Positions 49,001-60,484 of a stretch of DNA of 64,000 nucleotides are shown here, piece after piece. Source of the DNA: Polysphondylium violaceum (lineage: Eukaryota; Evosea; Eumycetozoa; Dictyosteliales; Dictyosteliaceae). Within the stretch, counting starts at the first letter, position 1, and each line of letters begins with the position of its first letter. The notes beneath the pieces are model-generated. The model was not told the origin of the DNA. It saw only the letters and a program-made list of their open reading frames with translations, and did not search any database. Both the position numbers and the translations under genes were made by a program. The DNA lies in NCBI GenBank assembly GCA_000277445.1, contig AJWJ01000063.1, forward strand, positions 1-64,000, given 5' to 3'.

Positions 49001-52000
49001 CTTACTCTTGGTTGAATGACCAAGTCTTTTGAAGTCTGCAACTCTGGTACAAATTTATCCCAAAAGTTTGGATCGTTGACATCGATATGAGGTACCGAAG
49101 AAGATGAACAAAAACTAGCTGTTGAAAATGAACTCAACAATGGATCGGTTGTTTCATGTTTGACAACTGTACTTGATCTATCCAATATCTTGTCGATATC
49201 CTCTTCATAAAACTTTTCACTTGAATTGTCATCATCCCTATTAAGCAATATGAAATGTTAGATATTGATTGGAATTAGATAGTAATTGATATACTTACTT
49301 TATGGCATATACACCAAACTTTAATAAAGAATCAATAGTGTCTCTATCTGGTAAATCAGTGTTACCATTGCCTTCGATTGAGTTTGATTTGGATGATGTG
49401 GAAGAATTCATTGAAGTTAGGATTGCACGATCCAAACCCAATTTCTTTGAAGCACGATCAAACATTAATCTTTCATAAGTGTTTCTAGTTACGAGTCTGT
49501 ATACTTTGACCATCTTTTCTTGACCAATACGATGACAACGTGCTTGAGCTTGAAGATCATTTTGTGGATTCCAGTCGGAATCAAAGATAATGACAGTGTC
49601 GGCGGCAGTTAGATTGATACCAATACCACCTGCTCTGGTGCACAAGAGAAATACAAATCTGTCTGAATCTGGTGCAGAGAATCTGTCGATGGCTGCCTGT
49701 CTGTCGGTGCCTTTAATTGAACCATCGATTCTTTCATGAAGATAGCCTCTAAAGGTTAAATAGTCGTCAATGATATCCAATACGCTGACCATTTGCGAAA
49801 AGATGAGGACCTTGTGATTGCCAGCCTTGAGCTTGGGCAACAACTTGTCAATGAGCACCAACTTGCCACTGGCTTGGATGAGCTTGGAGAATATCTCGTT
49901 CTTGCTCTTGAGGCCTGCAGTTTCAGATTGCTCAGCACCCTTGATCAAGTAGGGATGATTACAGCACTTTCTCAACTCCATCATGATGTTTAACAAGCTA
50001 GGGCCCTGACTCTTGCCTCCTTTTCTGAGGAAGGAAAAGTTTCTTTCATAGATGGCTCTATAGTATTTCTTTTGGATGGTGGTCAACTCGACCTCGACAA
50101 TGGTCTCCTCTTTGGGGGCGATTGACTTTTCGACATTCTCTTTCATTCTTCTCAAGAGATAGGGCTTGAGGAGTGCCTGGAGATTGGACACTTGATCGAC
50201 GGTGAGGTCGCCAAAGTTTTCGAGAAAGCTGTCGAGGCTAGCAAACTTTTCAGGCTCCATAAAGTTTAACAACGACCAGAGCTCCTGGGTGTTGTTTTGC
50301 AATGGTGTGCCAGTCAGCAAGAGCAAGTGGTCGTATTTGTATGAACGCAACTCGTTGGTGAGACGACAGGATTTGTTTTTGAGACGATGGGCTTCATCAA
50401 TGACCAAGTACTTCCAATTGATCTTGGACAACTGGGTACGGTCGCTGATGGCCATCTCATAGGTGGTGATGAGGACGTTAAACTTGGTGACTGTGGTGTT
50501 GATGGGATTGCCCTTTTTGTCTGTATAGAAAAACTCATAGTTTCTAATCAAGGGACGTGCAGAGCCCGAGTCATGGTAGACCAATGCATTCATGTCTGTC
50601 CAATTCTCAAACTCTCTCTTCCAGTGGGGAATGGTTGTCAAGGGAACCACGCACAAAAATGGACCACGAATGCCATGCAATTGTCTGAGTGTCTCAATGA
50701 TTGATACACTTTGTACTGTTTTGCCAAGACCCATTTCATCGCCAAGAATAGAGTTTCTCTTTTCATGCCAACAGAAATGAAGCCAATTGAGACCCTCTAA
50801 TTGATAGGGTCTGAGGGTGTTGTTGTTTTTAAAGTAATCGGGACTCTTTGACATCTCTTTAAACTGTGATGGTGATGGTCTCTCTTTTTTACTGTTGGCC
50901 AATTCCTTTTGATCGGGATAAATGTTATTCTTGTAATAGGCTTCAATTTTAAATAATGGGTCCTTGAGATCCTCTTTATATTCCCAAGTTGATTCTAAAT
51001 AACTCATTAAATTCCATTTAACTAAAAATTGTTTTCTACTATTATTATTATTATTGTTGTTATTGTTGTTGTTGTTGTCGTTGTCAGTGTTTTTACTATC
51101 ATCATCATTAAGAACACTACTACTGTTTTCAAATATATCTCTTTCATCAAGAATTCTATCAATCTTTGTGTATTCTGACCAATGAATAGAGGGATTTCTA
51201 ACTTTACCAGTGAAAAAGAATTCATCGTCATCATCATCACCATTATCATCATCACCTCTACCGCTATAACCAACTCTACTATTTGCTTCTTCTTCTTCAA
51301 CTCTATAGAATCTTTGTAATCTCATTCTTGCAGATTTTGTATCTTTCATTTTCGATGAATCAACCCATGAGCTATGAATATAAGACAAATCCTTCCATTT
51401 TACCAATACTTGTTCAACCAATTCCTCTGTTGGTGGTGGTGCCGGTGGTGGTAATGATTCTTTAGAATTCGTTTTCTTTTTAGCAGTGTTATTATTGTTA
51501 TTACTATCAGTTTGTTTATCTTCTTTAATAGAATTTGGATCAATTGGTCTTTTATCCATTCTTTTCTCTAAAATCTTTTCAATGGAGTATTCAATTTTTA
51601 ATCGATCATCTATAGATTTTCTTTTAAAATTCTCTTGATCTTGATCATCATCCAATGAAACATCTAAAACATTTTCTTGGTCATCATCACTACCACTTTC
51701 ATCTTCTTCATCACTACTATTGGAATTCTTTTTCTTTGATTTATTGTTGTTGACGACAACTCTTTTCTTTTTCTTTTCCTTTTCTTCTTTTTCAGAATCT
51801 TCGTCTTGTTTATCTTGTTCCTCTTGATCAGATTCATCTTCTTCATCACTGGATTCGTATTTCTTTTTAGTTATTTTACGTTTGGCTGCTGGTTTTTTAT
51901 ATGTGGCAGCGGGTGGTTTAGATTTGGGTATTTTTGGTGTTGTTGTATTGGATTTAGGTCTACCTCTTCCTCTTTTAACTGGTACTACTGGTACTACTTC

Positions 52001-52399
52001 TTGCTCTTCTTTTTCAGATTCTGATGAAATAACTTTAACTTGATCAATATCTTCTTGTTCTTGTTCTTCTTGTTCTTCTTCCTCTTCTTCTTCCTCCTCT
52101 TCCTCGGAAGACTCTTCATCTTCAGAGTGGACATCCTTCTTTTTGAGAGTTTTCTTTTGTCTACCAACAGTTGTAGTAGTAGTGGTGGTGGTAGTTGGTT
52201 TTGTATCATGATTATTATCATTAATCATGGCTTGTCTAGTGGATCTTCTACTAGATCCTGATTCTAATATATCTCTTTCATCTTTGAGTAAAGTGAATTG
52301 ATTCTTTTTACCTTTTCTCTAAATAATTATAATATTTAATTATTATTATTATTAATTCAATTTAAATATTAATATTAATATTAAGTTTACACATGTCAT
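45556..52399 (-). CDS. CHD chromatin remodeller, subfamily III (CHD7/kismet)-like
   Basis: Proposed exons 52399-52391, 52318-49299 and 49237-45556 give 2236 residues. The ATP-dependent nucleosome remodeller has a charged tail, then two chromodomains (VLVKWKDLSYIHSSWVDSSK; FLVKWNLMSYLESTWEY). The SNF2 motor has Walker A GDEMGLGKT, VIDEAHRLKN, LLTGTPLQNN, and the helicase-C GIGINLTAADTVIIFDSDWN ... QARCHRIGQ. It continues to KLGLDRAIL and the spliced YAIKDDDNSSEKFYEEDID. SANT/SLIDE-like segments follow (FPWWKSQEDNDLLIGTYKHG; WWISGTHDLSLLRGIAKHG), which resemble CHD6-9. The C-terminus has long poly-Asn. The first exon (MTC, 9 nt) is tentative: the frame runs open upstream of an internal Met and needs a start. 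A minus-strand TATAAATA lies at 52642-52649. Confidence 0.93.
45966..46040 (-). repeat. AAT repeat encoding poly-Asn in the CHD gene
   Basis: A nearly uninterrupted run of more than 20 AAT/AAC codons (ATT on the plus strand) in the C-terminal disordered region, with further interrupted copies on both sides. Confidence 0.9.
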
Positions 52400-53504
52400 A
52401 TGAATATTTAAAAAAATCAGATCACCAATTTTTTTTTTTTTTTTTTTCGCAAAACTTTAAATTTATTTTTTCTCGTCTAACCACACGCGCAATGCGACAA
52501 AATGATAGTGTTTGGATGGATGGTAAAAGTGGGCGGAAAAGGCCATACGACGGGGATATGGTGAGAGGGTGTTTATCGACTACTTACGTTTGTCATTGTA
52601 TACAATCTAGTCTAATGAATATGTGCATATAGACTCTGCGCTATTTATAGAAAAGTGTAGTCTGTTTGAAAAATGTAGATATAAATATATAGCACGCTAT
52701 ACAATTATATTTGGGGCAGAGTATATATGTATATATACTGATAAAGTGGTGATCACGTTGGAGAATTAAAACAATACTCTACACAGATACTTTGGTGGTT
52801 GTATTTGTGTTTTACAGACTGCTCACGCCTTTTCCAGTATAGGCTATTTTTGGCGTGTAGTGAATCGCGAGTGAGGGTTGTATTTTCCAAAAAAATAAAT
52901 TGGGCAGTGGCCAATATTGTGAATAGGGATCACGACACAACACAAATACAAATATAGTCGTATTGAATTATCACTATTATTATTATTTATGTGTGTATGT
53001 GTGAGTTGTTGAAAGACAAGTGCTCTTTGATGAAAATTTGTTTTTTTTTTTTTTTTTTTTTTTTTCTTAAGATTTTTTTTTTATTTTTTTTTTTATTTTT
53101 TTGAATTTATTTATTCTAAAACTCGTTTTCATTCAAATTATGTAATTTTTTCTCTAATTTTAAAATTTTATCTGTTTTGTTTTTTTCTATTCATTTTTAT
53201 ATTTTCTCCAACGATCGCTTTTTGATCAGAATTGAATTCTGATAAATATTAATATTTCTGATTGAAAATGAAAGATTTCCTTTTTTGGTAATATTTGAAA
53301 GTTTATCATTTGGTAAAAGAGTGATGGACAATAATAATAAAAATATGTTATTAATATTTGCCAGAGTTTGAGTGAATTCAGTGACTGGATGCAATCAATG
53401 GACAACCATGATTTGATCTTACCATATGTGTGTTTTTTTTGTAAATTTCCGTTTTTTATTTGAATTTTATTCTGCACGCACCTTTTGTGACAAGGGCTTT
53501 GCAA
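52400..53504. other. Divergent intergenic region, includes a stem-loop
   Basis: This 1.1-kb gap between CHD (minus) and the orphan helical gene (plus) holds promoter DNA. A GC-rich patch at 52800-52880 contains the inverted repeat CACGCC (52824-52829) and GGCGTG (52852-52857). Long T-runs lie at 53041-53100. No coding frame or known RNA was recognised. Confidence 0.5.
52642..52649 (-). promoter_or_regulatory. Candidate TATA box for the CHD gene
   Basis: TATAAATA on the minus strand, about 245 bp upstream of the proposed CHD start. It predicts a moderately long leader and leaves room for the 9-nt first coding exon. Confidence 0.4.
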
Positions 53505-54988
53505 ATGGCCACTGAATTTGATGAGCTAAAGAATTTTGTATGTAGAATATTCTGTTGATCGCTTGAATCTCTATTTAATCTGTGTTTTGTCTATCCACCC
53601 AGATTAGTGTGCTGTGTACTACAGATAGAACAGGTGATCTGTTGGAGAAATTCAATGCCAAAAAGAGTATTGTCAAGTACGTGTTGCATCAACTTGAACC
53701 TACACAATGGTACGCTTGTGTGTTTGCAACAATGATTGACACTGATCATTCAATGAATCATTTTTCAACACTTGAAATTCTTTATGTCATACTCAAACAC
53801 CAATACCATCAATCTGTTGGGAAAGAGAAACAGAAATCAATCATTGTAGAATCAATTCATATTTTAAATATACTTCTTGGAAAACACACAACAACAACGA
53901 CAGAGATTACGACAAGAGATAATAGTTTCTATTACATAAACTCAATATTCCAAAAATTAGTTCAAATCAATAATAATAATAATAACAATAGTGACTATAA
54001 TGATAATGAAGATCAAATTGTAAACATCATAATTCAATTTCATTCTCGATATTATAGAGATATAAAGTCTGCCATTATATCTATATTTTGTAGACAAAAT
54101 CAAGAACAACTCAGTAACAACAGTAATAATAGTAATAATATATTTAGTTTATTTCAAATTATAAACAAGATATTAAAGCTATATGTACTATTACTAAGTA
54201 CAACCAGGTCTAAAAAATCAAAAGATTTAGTAATACAACATATTATGAATCATTTTAGTCAACAAGAGTTTTTAGATACAGTAATGTTAAACAATGATCT
54301 CATACAATATTGTAAAAACCAAATCATTTCACCTAATGGTACATTGTTTATAGATAATAGTATAGGTGGTGAATATATTTTATTATGTAGATTATATCAA
54401 TTGTTTTTAATTGTAATCAATAATAGTGATGGTAGTGATAGTAATAGTTGTTTATCTATTGATTGGATAGAAATGATTGAAAATATAGGACCTCTATTCA
54501 TACAACAAGATGATCTACTCATAGAGTCTATGAATCTTTTGCTCAACTATACAATACACAGTAAACAAGTAATGGCATCTCACGCATTATTTAAATTTTT
54601 TTTGGAAAAAGTTTGTTTTTTTGATCATCTCTCTATCATAGAGCATATTCATACAGATCATCAACGACAAGGACAACAGAACACTTGTCTCCATTTTCTA
54701 AACAACTATCTATCCATTCTCGAGCAAGATAAAGAAAGATTTTTTAAAATATATATAGAAAACAATGGTGATGGTGATGGTGATGGTGATGTTGATGATG
54801 ATGACGACGATGATGAATACGATGGATCTGAAAATGAACAAGAGTATATTTATATTGAACAACTTTTATTCTGTTTAAAAGAATTGTCTCAAGAGGTCAA
54901 GAATAGTTCTTCAAGGTGGGCATTTATGCGTGAAATTTTGGCCATATCTTGTGCAAAAATGGAAGAGATATTTTTCAATTTAAATTAA
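53505..54988 (+). CDS. Orphan all-helical protein
   Basis: Exons 53505-53537 and 53603-54988 give 472 residues starting MATEFDELKNF joined to ISVLCTTDRTGDLLEKF. The first exon is short but supplies the only in-frame ATG near the conserved-looking N-terminus. The protein is predominantly leucine-rich helices (for example STLEILYVILKHQY, VESIHILNILLGKH), consistent with an armadillo/HEAT-like solenoid. Asn-rich loops interrupt it, and an acidic (GD)n/D-run insert lies near residue 420 (NGDGDGDGDVDDDDDDDEYD). There is no signal peptide or catalytic motif. I do not recognise the family. A scaffold role is only an inference from fold type. Confidence 0.75.
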
Positions 54989-55014
54989 TTTTTTTGAATT
55001 TTTTTTTTTGTTTT

Positions 55015-55125
55015 TCCCGTTAGTGCGCTTGGAGGTAATGACCTAATTCGGTACCACCTAGTACCGCTGTGTTTTGGATCCTTCGTCGTCACTACGCTCA
55101 TAATGATTACTTCAAAGTATGAGGG
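55015..55125. ncRNA. Candidate structured RNA: GC-rich hairpin island
   Basis: Between two plus-strand genes lies a patch that is markedly GC-richer than the rest of the gap. It contains a perfect hairpin CGGTAC-CACCTA-GTACCG (55049-55066) and outer segments GGTAATGACC and AATGATTAC that could pair partially. There is no coding potential. The 3' end runs into a T-rich tract on the plus strand after about 55130. It does not match U1-U6, SRP, 5S, class I or tRNA sequence that I can recognise, so the call is tentative. The remainder of 54989-55502 is the promoter of the SPX gene (TATATAAA near 55268). Confidence 0.3.
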
Positions 55126-55502
55126 AAATTTAATTTATTTTAATAAATTTTTTTTTTTGCAAGATCAACACCCCCATTAGTGCTGCCCATAACACCCCCA
55201 TTCCCATCTTATTTAAATTTTTTACACACTGCATTTTATTTTGTCAGATAAATTGATCGCACCCACTCTATATAAATTTTATTTATACATAACATCCTTA
55301 CTGTATACATCATATATATTTAAACAGTAAATGTATTTATAGAATTACTAGATAAAGTCAAAAGATATTATTATTGTGTTTATTTATTTATTTATTTCCA
55401 TATCTATCTATCTGTACAGTCTTGATTAAGCACTAGTGCTCTTTCTATATATCATCTATCCATCTATATTTGGGTGTAGTAGTATAAACAGCAACAAGCA
55501 AT

Positions 55503-58500
55503 ATGAAATTCTCTAAGCAATTAAAAAATGTTTCGATATGGAATCACCACTACATTCCCTTTCAAAAATTAAAGAGAAAACTTCGAAATATATTTTCACC
55601 AAACGTGTCACCACAAACATCGTTGCCCAGCTTTGGACAAGGTGACGGCAGTGCCACCCCATCCCCCCACAGCGGGTCAACAGGCATGTCAATCTCTGGC
55701 GACTTTTTAGTGCTGCTCGAAAAGGAGATTGAAAAAGCCAACAGATTTATCATTGAAGAGAAGTTAAATCTCATTCAAACTAGATTTGAAGATCTCAAGA
55801 CCAAGTACAAGTCGATCGACATATCATCGCCCTTTGCCGTATATCTTCGTGTGACATTGCTGAATTCAGCCACCACCGCATCAGCATTACAGCAACAACA
55901 ACTCGAATCCCTTGATCTCGATCAATCGTCCTCTTCTCTTGGCTTCTTTAGCGAGCAACAACAACAGTTGAATGGATATTTAGAGGTGGATAGCATCACA
56001 GCATTCCAAATTGCATTTGAAGATATAATCAAACAATTAGCAGAGATTGATCATTTCTCTCAACTAAATATTCAAGCCATCCAAAAACTATTAAATACAT
56101 ACATGAAGAAAAAGGTTAAATACTCCCTACAAGATCAAAAGAGAAGAAGAGTTAGTTTAACTGAAACAACTATACCCAAACCAAATACTAATACTAGTGG
56201 CAGCAATACCAGTAATACATTACAAGTGCCACAATCAACTAATATCAGCAACACCAACACCAGCAATGATCATATTAATATTAAACAAGAGATTGATAAA
56301 TTCTTTAATGATAAAGTATCAAAGCTGGAAATATACACAGGTACTCTGGTTAAAAAGTTGACATTGGAAACAGAGTTGGAATATCAATCCATTTGTCAAA
56401 GTAATCTTTATTTATTAAACAATTCTTTTATTGATATATTATCTGTATGTCTTTTATATATGTAAATATAGGCATTCATTTATTAATATTAATATAATAA
56501 TAATAACAAGAATCAAGAAAAAGAGTTGTCCAAAAAGGTTACGTTGTTTTGTCAAAATGTAGTATCAAACAACATTCAATTGGTCAATACAACCATTCAA
56601 GAGATAAAGGAGTTGATGAAATCGTTGAATATTAAAGATGATCAGGTGATGTGGAGAGAAACAATACACTCTTGTATACACAAATCATGCTATCTTGGCA
56701 ATACAGATATGATTGATTTACTCTTTAGCAGCTTTAGTGATATTGTTGATATCCATTACTGTGATGAAAAGAATAAACAGTTTATCCACATCGCCAGTGA
56801 GAATGGAAAGGTGGATGTTGTCACTTTGTTGTTGGACAAGTGGGGAGCCAACATTGAGTGCAACGATTTCCTCAGCAGAAAACCATTGCACCTTTCAACC
56901 AAGGGCGGCCACCACGGCTGTGTGCAGTTGTTGTTGTCCAAAGGTGCTTTGGTCAACCCTATCGATCGTGAGGGTTGCACACCACTGTATCTCGCTTGTC
57001 GACAACAAAAGCCCAATGCTTTGGTCATAGAGTTGTTGTTAAAGTATGGCGCATTGTTTACTGTTGGTCCCTACGGACGTCATCCTCTCCATGAGGCTGC
57101 CTCGAGAGGCAATCCTGAAAACATTGCTATTCTATTTAAACTCTCATCGATGGACGCCAATGTCGTTGACAACTTTGGTCGTACACCGCTCTTTGATGCC
57201 ATCAGGCACGGCAGATTAGAGTCTATCAGCTTGTTGTTAACCAACGGGGCCAAGGTATCGGTGTTTGACGAAGAGAAGAGAACCCCTTTACACGAGTCCG
57301 CCTATCATGGCCAAAAGCTGGCCATGGAGATCCTCTTTGACTCTTTGAATCAAGTCGATGACAAGGATTTGATCAATTCCCAAGACGACGATGGCTGGAC
57401 ACCCTTGCACGACGCCGCCTACTTGAACTACACTGGATGCGTAAGACTGTTGTTGGAGAATGGATCCAATCCATTTATTTTGGATAAAGGTGAATGGACA
57501 CCTATTGTCCACAGCACCTATAGAGGTAACATCCAGACCTCAATCATCATTATCGAGTATCTTAAAACCCATCCTGAGCTCAACCATGAATCCTTACCCT
57601 CCACTCCACGATCCTTGGGTGTGTCTGCCAACGCTGCCACCACTACAACTCCACCCTCATCCATCTCTCCACCCTTCCTCTCTACCAATCCATTGAGTTT
57701 ATCTGGATCATCTAGAATTCAAATCAACAACTATTTGAATACAAGTAGTAATATTAATATCCCAAGTACCATTCAAGAGGTCGTTAGTCCCACCAGCAGT
57801 GGTAACAGTGGTAGTTTAGGAAACAGTAGTAATACAGATAAAGGTAGTAGTCCAAGTAATTCTAAAAAGATATTAAAGAGTTTAATGTCAAAGGTTACAT
57901 TTAGAATTACATCCAACAATATTAAACCAGGCTATGTTATTGGTGTTGTTGGTAATAGAAAAGCTATTGGCTCATGGAACCCTTCATCTGCATTGATATT
58001 TAAATCACTTTCTACCTCTGCCAGTGGTACTAATACTAATACCACCGCCGCGACCGGTACAGAGGAATCTATTTGGATTGGAAAGGTGTCTGTGCCTGTC
58101 AATGTACAACTTGAATATAAATATATTGTCTTTGATGGATCTAGATTGGATACTTGGGAAGCTTTACCAGAGAATAGAAAGTTTACACCTCAAGAAGAGG
58201 AAGAGTTTGTTGATGATGGTGTATTTGGTAAAATATCTATTGATCAAGAACAAGAGGAACAACAACAAGAACAACAGCAACAACAATTGTTTACTGAAAG
58301 AGGATGGCTTGTACAAGATACTCAGTTGAGGATTAGATTTGGCGAGACTTCTGCCACTGATCCACAAAGAGTAACCATTCAACCCGTTCAACTATACAAT
58401 GGTAAAGAACAGGCAGGCAAGATCATTACCACTCTCCGTGACCGTTTTTCCAACATCATACCCAATAGCAGTTCATTTTCTGTCTCTTTGCCCATCAACA

Positions 58501-59957
58501 AGGACCAATCGGTGTTTTTCCAAACCAATCAATTCCATCTGGCGCATGTTGTGCAGTTTGATATCTATCGTCGAGGCATGTCAAGTGTATTGATTGGACG
58601 TGCCACTGCGTTTGTCAGTGAGATGGTGTCTGACAATCCACCCTACAAAAAGAAAATACCCATCATAAACTCTTCGTTGGTGAATATTGGTGAACTGCTC
58701 TTCTTCCCATTGGTCATCTCACCCTTTACCCATCCCCGTATATCAGATGTGTTTTCCAAGACCTACTGGAAGTCTACGCTGTTGATTGGCCATCGTGGCG
58801 GCGGTGCAGAGAACGCAAGAAACGTGGGTAAATATAAACGTACACATATCAAAGAGAACACCATCCTGTCGTTTGTGACTGCCGCATCACTTGGTGCCCA
58901 GTACATAGAGTTTGACGTGCAGCTCTCCAAAGACTTTGTCCCTGTCATCTATCACGACTTTGAAATACTCTCGCAAAACAACATCAAGATGCCCATCAAC
59001 AAATTGACGTTGGAGCAGTTTAAAAACTTCCATCTCTCAGCCAACGACGACACTGACCAGCACGACAAAAAGAATGGCAATGGCAATGGCCATAAAGCTG
59101 GCATCAACGGCAACAGTAGCAACGCCAGCAGTGCCAAGAACAAGGTATCGTTGTCGAGAAGGGGAAGATCTAAATCAATGCAAGACATATTCAACGACAA
59201 CGATCTACTAAACTCTGCCACCGGCGTTGACGACTTGCTCAACCAACTCAATCAACAAAAATCCATTCAAATGACCACCCCTGCCACCAGCATCCAATCA
59301 TCGCCCCCATTGGAAAGCCACCATCACGGCCACCACGGTGGCGGCAGAGGCGGCAATCCCATCTCAGACTCGATGACAACCCTCGAAGAGACCTTCAAAA
59401 ATGTGCCCATCCAATGTGGCTTCAACATTGAAATCAAGTATCCCAGCCAAGAAAAGGAACAAGAGCTCTCGTTGCATACATTGGACCGTAACCGTTACGT
59501 CGACATTATTCTCAAGGTTGTGTTTGAACATGCCGGCGATCGTAGTGTCATGTTTTCGTCATTTGATCCCGACATTTGCATCATATGCTCGCTCAAACAA
59601 CCCAAATACCCTGTATTCTTTTTAAACAATGCCGGTCTTACTCAACACTCTGACCCACGTCTCAACTCTATCTCGGAGGCCATCCGATTCTCCAAATCTG
59701 CTCATTTATTGGGTATTGTAACAAACTCTAAAATTCTCGTTGAAGCACCCCCCATCATTGGTCAAGTGAAATCTGCTGGTCTCATGCTCTGTAGTTGGGG
59801 TGCCGAAAACAACGACCCTGCCCTCGTCGATCTCCAAGAGACCCTCGGGTGCGACGCCGTCATTGTCGATCATGTTGCCTATGTGTCCAAGCATTACAAC
59901 AGTAATACCAACAACAATAACAACAATAACAATACTAGTAGTACTAATAAATTGTAA
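55503..59957 (+). CDS. SPX-ankyrin-CBM20-GDPD glycerophosphodiester phosphodiesterase (Gde1/GPCPD1-like)
   Basis: Exons 55503-56444 and 56511-59957 give 1462 residues. The SPX domain (MKFSKQLKNVSIWNHHYIPF, then YMKKKVKYSLQD) is the usual inositol-pyrophosphate sensor. About seven ankyrin repeats follow (roughly residues 400-665; for example GRHPLHEAASRGNPENIAIL). A CBM20-like starch-binding fold follows (about 775-875: VTFRITSNNIKPGYVIGVVG, then KAIGSWNPSSAL). The GDPD barrel (from about 1070) has LIGHRGGG, YIEFDVQLSKDFVPVIYHDF and FNIEIKYP, retaining the catalytic His, Glu, Asp and Lys positions. A Gly/Ser/His-rich insert of about 110 residues sits inside the barrel. It should hydrolyse glycerophosphocholine-type diesters in the cytosol. 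GC-rich codons in the second half suggest strong expression. Confidence 0.93.
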
Positions 59958-60484
59958 TGTGTGTAGTACTAATAAATCTATCCCCCTCCGCTCCTCCCTC
60001 CCCCTTTCACTCACAGATCTGTGTTTGTCCTTGCCTTTTTCAAAGTTGGATGATATTTTTGCTCCGATTCTAGTAAAAACAAGAATTTAATATATTTGGA
60101 AAATAATAATTTAATTTTTTTTAATTTTTTTAAAATTTTTACTACAATTTCTATAAAAAGAAATTAATATTATGTCTAGATGATTTCTTTTGGATTTTTA
60201 GATTTTATAACTTTTTTCATTTAAAGAAGATTTTAAGAGAAAAACTACACATTTATTATTTTGGATTTTGTGATTAATTATTTAAAATACTTTAACTAAT
60301 TGATTCTTTTTTTCATTTGTAAAAATAACTAAACACACAATACACCACACACACAAAATATTTTTATGATATACAACAACACACTAGATTTTTTTATGCA
60401 ATTTTTACCAAAGTAAGTCATATACTATTTTTTTTACAATCGAGATATAAATATTAATTATGTCATTTTTAGAAATAAATTATT

